Shown here: piece by piece, positions 1 to 5,328 of the stretch
Position numbering within the stretch: the first letter of the stretch is position 1
How the letters are laid out: every line of letters starts with the position of its first letter
Source: an uncultured Granulosicoccaceae bacterium
GTDB lineage: Bacteria; Pseudomonadota; Gammaproteobacteria; CALCKW01
Assembly: GCA_937941555.1 (NCBI GenBank)
Contig: CALDHJ010000480.1
Location: 1 to 5,328 of the forward strand
Direction: 5' to 3'
Length of the DNA: 5,328 bases
The notes under the pieces: model-generated
What the model saw: only the letters and a program-made list of their open reading frames with translations
Database searches by the model: none
Told to the model about the DNA's origin: nothing
Program-made: the position numbers and the translations under genes

Positions 1-36
1 ATTGACGGCAACAAGCCCGACCCCATGACGTCGTAA
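1..36 (+). CDS. aceE: Pyruvate dehydrogenase E1 component, C-terminal end (partial)
   Basis: An open frame enters from the left edge and reads IDGNKPDPMTS before a TAA stop at 34-36. Homodimeric E1 proteins (AceE) commonly end in a motif of the form IDP-x-KPNP-x-x-V, so this tail fits the family even though only 11 residues are visible. It lies 15 nt upstream of aceF in the same direction, which is the normal aceE-aceF order. E1 is the thiamine-diphosphate enzyme that decarboxylates pyruvate and reductively acetylates the lipoyl groups of E2. The call rests on the short tail plus gene order; no catalytic region is inside the window. Confidence 0.8.
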   Translation: MDGNKPDPMTS

Positions 37-51
37 TCGCCGGACGAGAAC

Positions 52-1716
52 ATGACACAGAAAATTGAAGTGCAGGTCCCGGACATCGGCGATTCAGCGG
101 AGGTCGAGGTCATCGAAATACTGGTGTCCGTCGGCGATACCGTGGACACCGAGCAATCACTTGTCACCCTCGAGAGTGACAAGGCGAGCATGGAGATTCC
201 GAGCTCCGCCGCAGGCACCGTCACCGACATCGCCGTCACCGTAGGCGACAAGGTCTCGGAGGGATCCCGCGTGCTGACGCTCGAGCTTGCGGGTGAAAGT
301 GCGCCCGACACGACTGACGACGCAGCGGCAGCGACCCCCTCGGCGAGTGAAGAACCGGCCGCCGAGGCCGGCAACTCCGCCGAGACGGAGCGCACCGAGA
401 TCAGCGTCAAGGTCCCCGACGTGGGCAGCGACGAGGTCACGGTCATCGAGGTCATGGTGCAAGCCGGTGACACTGTCGATTCCGAGCAGTCGCTGGTCAC
501 ACTCGAGAGTGACAAGGCAAGCATGGATCTGCCGAGTCCATCCGCCGGAACGATACTGAGTGTCGACGTGGAAGTCGGGAGCACCGTCTCGGAAGGACAC
601 CAGATAGCGGTGTTGAGCACCACAGCACAACCCGCCACCGCGCCCGACAACAACGCAGCACCGTCGGCGCCTGCACCCGATACAACCGAGCCCGCCAAAG
701 AGGCACCGCCCGAGACTGCCGCCGCCACACCTGCGCAACCCGTAACGCCGGCGCGCTCTCCCACGGCCGCTCTCGCGAAAGCGTCAGGCAAGCGTGCCCA
801 TGCCAGCCCGTCCGTGCGAAAGTTCGCACGCGAGCTCGGGGCCGACATCACGCAGGTCAGCGGCTCGGGTCCGAAGGGGCGTATCCTCAAGGACGACGTC
901 AAGGAATTCGTGCGAGGCGTTGTCGAAAACGCCGGCAGCGTGGGGGTGAATGCCAGTGGCCGCGCGAGTGCCGGTGGCGCCGGCATACCGCCGATTCCCG
1001 AAGTGGATTTCTCGCGTTTCGGTCCGATCGAACGCGTGCCACTGAGCCGCATCAACAAGCTCTCCGCGGCCAACCTCCACCGCAGCTGGCTCAACGTGCC
1101 GCTGGTGACACACACCGACGAAGCGGACATCACGGAACTCGAGGCCTTTCGCAAATCGATCAAACCCGACGCCGAGGAACGCGGTGTGCGGGTGAGCAGT
1201 CTGAGTTTTCAGATGATCGCTCTCGCGCGCACCCTGAAGGCCTTCCCCAACTTCAATGCGTCGCTGTCACCTGACGGGGAAGCGCTCATTTACAAACAGT
1301 ATTGCCACATCGGCATCGCCGTTGACACCCCGAACGGACTTGTCGTACCGGTCTTCAGAGACGTCGACACCAAGTCCGTGTTCGATCTCGCCGAAGAGAT
1401 GATGGACGTCTCCAAACGCGCACGTGAGAAAAAACTGAAACCGGATGAAATGCAGGGCGCGTGCATGACCATCTCGAGCCTGGGTGGCATCGGCGGTCGG
1501 CATTTCACCCCGCTGGTGAACGCACCCGAGGTGGCCATTCTCGGCGTATCACGCGCCAAGATGGAACCCGTCTGGAACGGAGAAGCCTTCGAGCCCCGAT
1601 TGATGTTGCCACTGTCACTCTCCTACGATCACCGCGCCATTGACGGTGCGGATGCGGCGCGCTTTTGTGTCTACCTCTCCAAGCTGCTCGGCGATATCCG
1701 CCGGCTGATGCTCTGA
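52..1716 (+). CDS. aceF: Pyruvate dehydrogenase E2, dihydrolipoyllysine-residue acetyltransferase
   Basis: This is the 554-aa core of the cytoplasmic PDH complex. It moves the acetyl group from lipoyl-lysine to CoA. Lipoyl domain 1 covers about residues 3-78 (ESDKASMEIP, lipoylated Lys44). After an Ala/Pro/Glu-rich linker, lipoyl domain 2 covers about 116-190 (ESDKASMDLP, Lys155). A second Ala/Pro-rich linker (about 190-245) leads to the E1/E3-binding domain at about 251-288 (ASPSVRKFARELG, GPKGRILKDDV). The acetyltransferase domain runs from about 323 to the end, with EADITELEAFRK, the TISSLGG strand (473-479) and the catalytic DHRAIDG (526-532; His527, Asp531). Two lipoyl domains is fewer than the three of E. 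coli E2. The ATG at 52 places the first lipoyl strand directly at the N-terminus; its Shine-Dalgarno sequence is weak (GGA at 42-44), consistent with coupling to aceE. It is 10 nt from lpdA, so the genes are very likely co-transcribed. High GC leaves long spurious frames on the opposite strand. Confidence 0.97.
   Translation: MTQKIEVQVPDIGDSAEVEVIEILVSVGDTVDTEQSLVTLESDKASMEIPSSAAGTVTDIAVTVGDKVSEGSRVLTLELAGESAPDTTDDAAAATPSASEEPAAEAGNSAETERTEISVKVPDVGSDEVTVIEVMVQAGDTVDSEQSLVTLESDKASMDLPSPSAGTILSVDVEVGSTVSEGHQIAVLSTTAQPATAPDNNAAPSAPAPDTTEPAKEAPPETAAATPAQPVTPARSPTAALAKASGKRAHASPSVRKFARELGADITQVSGSGPKGRILKDDVKEFVRGVVENAGSVGVNASGRASAGGAGIPPIPEVDFSRFGPIERVPLSRINKLSAANLHRSWLNVPLVTHTDEADITELEAFRKSIKPDAEERGVRVSSLSFQMIALARTLKAFPNFNASLSPDGEALIYKQYCHIGIAVDTPNGLVVPVFRDVDTKSVFDLAEEMMDVSKRAREKKLKPDEMQGACMTISSLGGIGGRHFTPLVNAPEVAILGVSRAKMEPVWNGEAFEPRLMLPLSLSYDHRAIDGADAARFCVYLSKLLGDIRRLML
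169..527 (+). repeat. Direct repeat encoding the two lipoylation sites of aceF
   Basis: Positions 169-194 and 502-527 match at 25 of 26 bases (they differ only at g186 versus a519), 333 nt or exactly 111 codons apart. Each copy encodes LESDKASM with the lipoylated lysine codon (AAG at 181-183 and 514-516). The similarity fades outside these cores, as expected for duplicated lipoyl domains under strong constraint at the lysine turn. A related but more diverged copy lies at the start of lpdA around the lysine codon at 1856-1858. The spacing keeps the frame, so recombination between copies would remove one lipoyl domain cleanly. Confidence 0.85.
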
Positions 1717-1718
1717 GG
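1715..1718 (+). promoter_or_regulatory. Shine-Dalgarno of lpdA overlapping the aceF stop codon
   Basis: GAGG at 1715-1718 overlaps the aceF stop TGA (1714-1716) and lies 8 nt before the ATG at 1727. The spacing is good, and the position suggests that ribosomes finishing aceF help start lpdA, keeping E2 and E3 production linked. Confidence 0.65.
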
Positions 1719-1726
1719 CGGCTGAC

Positions 1727-3490
1727 ATGGCAGATCTGCAACCTATCGAAGTACCGGATATCGGCGATTTCAGCGATGTCGAAGTCATCGAAGTGTTTGT
1801 GTCGGTTGGTGACACGGTGTCCGCCGACCAGTCCCTGCTCAGCGTCGAGAGCGACAAGGCCAGCATGGAGATACCAGCGCCCCGCGCCGGCACAATCACG
1901 ACACTGCAAGTCGCCGTCGGTGACCGTATCTCTGCAGGCAGCGTGATTGGCGTCATGGAGACAGCAGAAGACGTGGCCTCCAGTGAGACGACTGCGCCTG
2001 CCACACCACGTGAAACCGAATCACACACACCCGCCTCGACAGCCACGGGCGATGCCGATCAGCACTGCCAGTTGCTGGTTATCGGCGCCGGGCCGGGCGG
2101 ATATTCTGCGGCTTTCAGGGCAGCAGATCTTGGCGTGAGCACGGTTTTGTTAGAGCGCTACCCGACACTCGGTGGCGTCTGCCTCAATATCGGCTGTATC
2201 CCGTCGAAAGCCCTGTTGCACGTCGCGGCGGTCATCGACGAGACACGCCACCTCTCGGAGGCCGGCGTGCGTTTCACCGCACCCGAGGTCGACCTGGACA
2301 CGCTGCGCACCTACAAGGACGGTGTGATCGGAAAACTGACCGGGGGCCTCACCGGCATGGCCAAGCAGCGCAAGGTGCAAGTCGTACAGGGCAGTGGGCA
2401 GTTCTCAGACAACCGCACTGTATCCGTGACGCACACCGACGGCGCCACCTCCACGATCGGATTCGACTATTGCATCATTGCGGCTGGCAGTGAGTCGGTC
2501 AATCTGCCGTTTCTACCGGACGACCCGCGCATCGTCGACTCCACCGGCGCCCTTGCGCTACCGGAAATCCCGGAGCGAATGCTGGTTATCGGTGGCGGCA
2601 TCATTGGCCTCGAGATGGGGTCTGTCTACGCGACGCTTGGGGCGTCAGTCGATGTCGTCGAAATGGCGGACAGCCTGATGCCCGGCGCCGACCCGGATCT
2701 CGTCAAGGTCTGGCAGAAACACAATGCAAGCCGTTTCAACGCCGTGATGCTCAAGACCCGCACCACAGCAGCAGAGGCGCGCGAGGATGGCGTCCACGTG
2801 AGCTTTGACGGTGAGTCCGCGCCGGGTGAACCGCTGCGGTACGACCTTGTATTGCAAGCCGTCGGACGGCGGCCCAACGGCAACCGTCTCGCGATTGACG
2901 CAGCGGGACTCGAACCGGACGAGCGCGGGTTTGTGTCGGTCGACGCCCAAATGCGCACCAGCCAGCCAAAGATTTTTGCCATCGGCGATATTGTCGGGCA
3001 GCCCATGCTGGCGCACAAGGCAGTACACGAAGGCCATGTCGCCGCCGAAGTGATTGCCGGAGAGCTACAGAACGATGACGCCTTGAAAGCCGCGGCGTTC
3101 GATCCGATGCAGATTCCAAGTGTCGCCTATACCGACCCGGAGGTCGCCTGGGCCGGCAAGACAGAAACCGAGCTCAAGGCCGCGGGCACACCCTACCGCA
3201 AAGGCCTGTTTCCCTTCGCCGCGTCAGGGCGCGCCATCGCCAACAACCGCACCGAAGGCTTCACCAAGCTCCTGTTCGATGAAGAGCACGGGCGAATAAT
3301 CGGTGGTGGCATTGTCGGCACCGGCGCCGGGGATTACATCGGAGAGGTCTGTCTCGCCATCGAAATGGGTGCTGATGCCGTGGACATCGGAAAGACCATT
3401 CACCCCCACCCCACTCTCGGCGAATCCATCGGTCTAGCCGCCGAGGTCGCCCACGGAAGTTGTACCGATTTACCACAACAGAAGCGCTGA
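1727..3490 (+). CDS. lpdA: Dihydrolipoyl dehydrogenase (E3) with N-terminal lipoyl domain
   Basis: This 587-aa flavoenzyme reoxidises dihydrolipoyl groups of E2 and passes the electrons through FAD to NAD+. Residues about 5-80 form a lipoyl domain (VPDIGD, ESDKASMEIP, predicted lipoyl-Lys44). An Ala/Thr/Glu-rich linker follows (about 81-112). The E3 body has the FAD Rossmann motif VIGAGPGG (118-125), the redox disulfide in GGVCLNIGCIPSK (Cys152/Cys157), the NAD fold VIGGGIIGLEMG (287-298) with Glu312 ending the second strand (favouring NAD+ over NADP+), the second FAD motif IFAIGDIVGQPMLAH (416-430), and the dimerisation domain ending in HPHPTLGE (559-566), which holds the His561-Glu566 catalytic pair. 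E3 without a lipoyl domain is about 470 aa, so the extra length is the fused domain and linker. Such lipoyl-E3 proteins are known in PDH operons of several proteobacteria, for example Neisseria P64k. It is the last of the three PDH genes and is probably specific to this complex. Confidence 0.97.
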   Translation: MADLQPIEVPDIGDFSDVEVIEVFVSVGDTVSADQSLLSVESDKASMEIPAPRAGTITTLQVAVGDRISAGSVIGVMETAEDVASSETTAPATPRETESHTPASTATGDADQHCQLLVIGAGPGGYSAAFRAADLGVSTVLLERYPTLGGVCLNIGCIPSKALLHVAAVIDETRHLSEAGVRFTAPEVDLDTLRTYKDGVIGKLTGGLTGMAKQRKVQVVQGSGQFSDNRTVSVTHTDGATSTIGFDYCIIAAGSESVNLPFLPDDPRIVDSTGALALPEIPERMLVIGGGIIGLEMGSVYATLGASVDVVEMADSLMPGADPDLVKVWQKHNASRFNAVMLKTRTTAAEAREDGVHVSFDGESAPGEPLRYDLVLQAVGRRPNGNRLAIDAAGLEPDERGFVSVDAQMRTSQPKIFAIGDIVGQPMLAHKAVHEGHVAAEVIAGELQNDDALKAAAFDPMQIPSVAYTDPEVAWAGKTETELKAAGTPYRKGLFPFAASGRAIANNRTEGFTKLLFDEEHGRIIGGGIVGTGAGDYIGEVCLAIEMGADAVDIGKTIHPHPTLGESIGLAAEVAHGSCTDLPQQKR

Positions 3491-3540
3491 GACGAAGCGC
3501 CAGAGCTGTGCTATAGCTATACCAGTTTTCGCTACACTCA
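3487..3540 (+). promoter_or_regulatory. Possible weak promoter or operator upstream of the DoxX gene
   Basis: The 86-nt gap between lpdA and the DoxX gene is more AT-rich than its surroundings. It holds a perfect 10-bp palindrome TATAGCTATA (3512-3521) and a TACACT box (3533-3538, 4 of 6 to the sigma70 -10 consensus). No good -35 element sits at the right distance from either, so a promoter is only suggested. The alternative is read-through from the PDH operon. A 5-bp inverted repeat (GCGCT 3484-3488, AGCGC 3496-3500) also lies here but has no T-run. Confidence 0.25.
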
Positions 3541-3565
3541 ATCGTGGGCGAGAGTCGATTCCAAC

Positions 3566-3569
3566 GGAG
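3566..3569 (+). promoter_or_regulatory. Shine-Dalgarno that sets the DoxX start at 3577
   Basis: GGAG at 3566-3569 lies 7 nt before the ATG at 3577. An in-frame GTG at 3544 would add 11 residues but has no comparable ribosome binding site, and the extra segment would itself contain this GGAG. The ATG is therefore preferred. Confidence 0.7.
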
Positions 3570-3576
3570 CCAATCC

Positions 3577-3990
3577 ATGCTAGATCACATCGATGAATCC
3601 AATACTGCCGGTAATGACTTTGGTAAGTTGCTGCTGCGACTCACGCTCGGCGTGTTGATGCTTTTCCACGGTTACGCCAAATTGAACGGCGACCTGGGAT
3701 GGCTTGAAAACATGCTTGCGGGCTACAACCTGCCGCCGCAACTCGCCTACGGCGTATACGTCGGTGAGATCCTCGCACCGATCATGATCATCCTCGGCGC
3801 CTTCTGTCGTTTGGGCGGTCTGATCATCGTGGTCAACATGGGTTTTGCACTCTTTCTCGCACACCAGAGCGAATTGATGCTGTTCACCGAAACCGGCGGC
3901 TACGCATTGGAAGTGCAGGCGTTCTTCCTGTTCACGGCCCTCTCGATGGTGTTCCTCGGCAGTGGCCGACTGGCTGTTCGACCAGACTGA
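3577..3990 (+). CDS. DoxX family inner-membrane protein
   Basis: This 137-aa protein is predicted to span the membrane four times (about residues 17-34, 56-76, 79-97 and 111-128). The first helix contains LLLRLTLGVLMLFHGYAKL, typical of the DoxX/YphA family (an early Arg, then FxxG-x-x-K). YVGEILAPIMIILG in helix 2 and the following RLGGLIIVVNMGFALFLAH also match the family pattern. There is no signal peptide and no separate soluble domain. DoxX-type proteins include subunits linked to thiosulfate:quinone oxidoreduction in archaea and a membrane partner of superoxide dismutase in mycobacteria, but most bacterial members have no assigned role. None should be given here. It follows lpdA by 86 nt in the same direction, so it could be a tail of the PDH operon or an independent gene, and it ends before a strong hairpin. 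The family call is confident; the function is unknown. Confidence 0.88.
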   Translation: MLDHIDESNTAGNDFGKLLLRLTLGVLMLFHGYAKLNGDLGWLENMLAGYNLPPQLAYGVYVGEILAPIMIILGAFCRLGGLIIVVNMGFALFLAHQSELMLFTETGGYALEVQAFFLFTALSMVFLGSGRLAVRPD

Positions 3991-4014
3991 AAACAAGCAC
4001 AAACCAGTGCCTCT

Positions 4015-4042
4015 ATCGAGCCGCTCATTCGAGCGGCTCGAT
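4015..4042. terminator. Hairpin between convergent genes, likely bidirectional terminator
   Basis: ATCGAGCCGCTC (4015-4026) pairs perfectly with GAGCGGCTCGAT (4031-4042) around an ATTC loop, giving a 12-bp GC-rich stem. It begins 25 nt after the DoxX stop codon and covers the last codons and TGA stop (4025-4027) of the - strand hydrolase gene. It sits where the two convergent transcripts should end. The T-run is weak on the + side (GCGTTT from 4043). On the - side the T-rich stretch (complement of 3991-4004) is over 10 nt away. Termination may therefore be partial, or the stem may mainly protect 3' ends. Confidence 0.7.
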
Positions 4043-5101
4043 GCGTTTGAGCAGCGCATCCGTGTCGTTGACACAGTTGAGAAACTCCTCACCCAACACC
4101 GCACTTGCGGCGAGTGCATCACGCCAGTTTCGCTGCCGCGCTTGATTGTCGAGCTTCAGGAAATCGGCCCGATCCGGTAGTCGTCCGCCCGGCAGCTTCG
4201 CGACGTAGTGCGCAGACGGTGCCACCAAGAGCACGTTGTCCAGTGCCGAACCAGGCACACGACGCCACGGCAGAAATTTGTCAAACCACCCCTGGCACAA
4301 ACTGTCGAAAAAATGCGGATACAGAATGATGCCGGATCGGCCACATGAGTCGAACATCAGATCGGGCACGGGGTGGTAGTCGAGCAGACCACCGTCCCGG
4401 TAGACACCGGGTGCGCTGCCGGCGATGTCTTCTACGGCCTGCATGTACACCGGCAACGCACCGGACGCGTTCACGGCCTGCACGATGTTGTGTGCATCAA
4501 GCGAGACCTGTTCACTTGGCAAGCCGTCAGATGCCGACAACGGCCACGTGCTGCGTGGATCGCTGAACACGACACGTGACACGTAGCGTCGCAGCGCACC
4601 CCGCCGCAGTGCGTTCAGACAGAAGCCAGCCACCAGCGCACGCTTTTGCAATCCGGGAAGTTCAGAGGACAATCCCTGCTGACACCGCACAGTGCCGGCG
4701 TGCAAACGAAGGCGCGGGTGCTCGAGCACGGCGCGCCCGCGGTCGGGCAACACGGTATCAACGATGCGCTCTGTTTCTCTCGCCACCTCAACCGGCGTCG
4801 GTTTCGAGGTGTACTGCTGAGCGATGTAGGCCTCTGCGAGGTCGCCAAGCGCGTGAGCCGGATCCGCCCGAAACGCCGCGGCAAGCTTGAAAGTGCCGAT
4901 CGACGTGCCGAGCACATCAATCGGATTGTCACCGGTCGCGGCCAGCCATTCACCGAAGATGGCCTGGTCGAGTCCACACACCCCGAGCCATTTTGCCGCC
5001 CCCGAGGCGGCGATGATGGCGTGCACATTCTCGGCACACAAACCGTCCTGTGCCACCGCCCGAAGCGCGGATGGACCCGCCTTGAAAACCAGATTGTTCA
5101 C
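4025..5101 (-). CDS. Patatin-like phospholipase family protein
   Basis: This 358-aa protein shows the patatin-type Ser-Asp dyad. The nucleophile elbow is GTSIG (65-69, Ser67), preceded by the hydrophobic strand IDVL. The acid is in YRDGGLLDYHP (Asp236, DGG motif). The NASGALPVYM segment (211-220) matches the conserved ASxAxP block just before the DGG strand in patatins. The usual glycine-rich oxyanion loop (DGGGxRG) is represented by AASGAAKWLG (31-40), a variant I associate with a bacterial patatin-like subgroup starting MxxLxFxAGP. There is no signal peptide or membrane helix, so it is probably cytoplasmic or membrane-peripheral. The family hydrolyses acyl esters such as phospholipids or other lipids; the substrate here is unknown. 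The start is GTG (5101-5099), because an in-frame TAA lies three codons upstream (5110-5108); only a weak GGG precedes it by 9 nt. It is convergent with the DoxX gene and no operon partner is visible. Family confidence is good; function is inferred only. Confidence 0.85.
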   Translation of the reverse strand: MNNLVFKAGPSALRAVAQDGLCAENVHAIIAASGAAKWLGVCGLDQAIFGEWLAATGDNPIDVLGTSIGTFKLAAAFRADPAHALGDLAEAYIAQQYTSKPTPVEVARETERIVDTVLPDRGRAVLEHPRLRLHAGTVRCQQGLSSELPGLQKRALVAGFCLNALRRGALRRYVSRVVFSDPRSTWPLSASDGLPSEQVSLDAHNIVQAVNASGALPVYMQAVEDIAGSAPGVYRDGGLLDYHPVPDLMFDSCGRSGIILYPHFFDSLCQGWFDKFLPWRRVPGSALDNVLLVAPSAHYVAKLPGGRLPDRADFLKLDNQARQRNWRDALAASAVLGEEFLNCVNDTDALLKRIEPLE

Positions 5102-5222
5102 ACGTAATTACCCAGCTCAGGTCCCGACTCACAGGCGCGACGGGGAACTGATTTCCCTTTGCTGAGTCGGAGCCGAGACGCAAATTGGCCCGCTGGCCGT
5201 GGATCATGCCACGCCAGCACTC
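5102..5222. other. Intergenic region with two imperfect inverted repeats; no gene seen
   Basis: No supported gene lies between the hydrolase start and the rightward -10 box. Two structures stand out. CCGACTCA (5124-5131) and TGAGTCGG (5163-5170) form a perfect 8-bp inverted repeat around 31 nt, with GGGAA/TTCCC (5143-5147, 5153-5157) nested inside. GCTGG-C-CGTGG (5192-5202, one bulged C) pairs with CCACG-CCAGC (5209-5218) around ATCATG, giving ten base pairs. The first would lie in the 5' leader of the hydrolase mRNA if its promoter is further upstream. The second lies just before the rightward -10 box. I see no convincing sigma70 promoter for the - strand gene. Confidence 0.5.
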
Positions 5223-5228
5223 TACAAT
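5223..5228 (+). promoter_or_regulatory. Candidate sigma70 -10 box, rightward promoter
   Basis: TACAAT matches the -10 consensus at 5 of 6 positions. At 17 nt spacing the -35 position reads TGGATC (5200-5205), only 3 of 6, so activator help or a different promoter is possible. It faces right, away from the hydrolase gene and toward the structured leader and the AGGA near the window end. The 10-bp imperfect hairpin at 5192-5218 covers the -35 position, which would fit an operator, though that is only a guess. Confidence 0.4.
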
Positions 5229-5256
5229 GGCGCGGACGCGGTCGCGAGACGGCGAT

Positions 5257-5311
5257 CCGGTTTGAGTGCGCCAACCGGGCGCACGACCATTCTCCCGCAG
5301 CTCGGCTGCGG
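5257..5311 (+). promoter_or_regulatory. Structured 5' leader of a gene beyond the window
   Basis: Three hairpins can be drawn. CCGGTT (5257-5262) pairs with AACCGG (5273-5278). GTGCGCC (5266-5272) pairs with GGCGCAC (5278-5284). CCGCAGC (5295-5301) pairs with GCTGCGG (5305-5311) around TCG. The first two cannot form together, because the 5' arm of the second lies in the loop of the first and both use base 5278. No T-run follows the last stem, so it does not look like a terminator. I do not recognise a known riboswitch. The region may simply be GC-rich DNA with chance pairing. Confidence 0.35.
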
Positions 5312-5316
5312 TAAAC

Positions 5317-5320
5317 AGGA
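5317..5320 (+). promoter_or_regulatory. Probable Shine-Dalgarno of a gene starting just outside the window
   Basis: AGGA at 5317-5320 is followed by 8 nt (TATACCTC) to the window edge, so a start codon at or close to 5329 would have standard spacing. It fits the rightward -10 box at 5223-5228 and a leader of roughly 95 nt. The product cannot be known from this window. Confidence 0.4.
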
Positions 5321-5328
5321 TATACCTC

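Noticed and set aside
157..738. Long open frame of 193 codons on the - strand inside aceF
   Set aside because: It is a mirror of the high-GC coding strand: Arg/Gly/Cys-rich, with no recognisable domain, and entirely inside a well-supported gene.
3484..3500. Terminator after lpdA
   Set aside because: The only inverted repeat has 5 bp (GCGCT/AGCGC) with a 7-nt loop and no following T-run, too weak to call.
3544..3576. GTG at 3544 as the DoxX start
   Set aside because: It lacks a good Shine-Dalgarno, while the ATG at 3577 has GGAG at 7 nt. The extra 11 residues are polar and not typical of the family N-terminus.
4646..5107. A 153-codon + strand frame antisense to the hydrolase gene
   Set aside because: It has no domain signature and a basic, His/Arg-rich composition typical of antisense shadows in GC-rich genes.
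4950..5207. An 85-codon - strand frame beginning at 5207, upstream of and overlapping the hydrolase
   Set aside because: More than half overlaps the hydrolase in another frame, the product has no recognisable motif, and the hydrolase in its own frame has the intact family N-terminus.
5227..5265. Leader peptide MARTRSRDGDPV
   Set aside because: Its ATG overlaps the TACAAT box and would precede the expected transcription start. There is no ribosome binding site and no run of a single regulatory amino acid.
1..5328. Mobile elements, CRISPR arrays, tRNA or rRNA genes
   Set aside because: I saw no transposase frame, terminal inverted repeats with target duplications, regularly spaced repeats, or cloverleaf with T-arm consensus.

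Overview
The window is GC-rich (clearly above 50%, by eye around 60%) and bacterial. It most resembles a gammaproteobacterium or related proteobacterium. The evidence is a pyruvate dehydrogenase (PDH) cluster in the order aceE-aceF-lpdA, an E2 of the proteobacterial type with a catalytic domain like that of E. coli and Azotobacter, and an E3 carrying its own N-terminal lipoyl domain, an arrangement known from several beta- and gammaproteobacteria. I cannot name a genus from sequence alone.

Left part (1-3490, + strand): the last 11 codons of aceE (E1), then aceF (E2) after 15 nt, then lpdA (E3) after 10 nt. This is a tight operon for the complex that turns pyruvate, CoA and NAD+ into acetyl-CoA, CO2 and NADH. 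E2 has two lipoyl domains and E3 has one, so the operon encodes three lipoyl domains, the number found in the single E2 of E. coli. All catalytic signatures I looked for are intact. The operon promoter lies upstream of the window.

Middle part (3491-4042): an 86-nt gap with weak promoter-like sequence, then a small four-helix DoxX-family membrane protein (3577-3990, +), then a perfect 12-bp hairpin (4015-4042) between two convergent genes. The hairpin overlaps the stop codon of the gene on the other strand.

Right part (4025-5328): a patatin-like hydrolase on the - strand (GTG start at 5101), with a Ser-Asp dyad (GTSIG and DGG). Beyond it is about 227 nt without a gene. That stretch holds several inverted repeats, a TACAAT -10-like box reading rightward, and an AGGA element 8 nt before the window edge, which suggests a + strand gene starting just outside. 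Its leader contains two mutually exclusive hairpins.

Overall this is mainly ordinary core-metabolism DNA. I see no mobile element, CRISPR array, tRNA, rRNA or convincing new multi-gene system. The items most worth a second look are the structured right-hand leader, the uncharacterised patatin-like protein with a modified oxyanion loop, and the lipoyl-domain arrangement.
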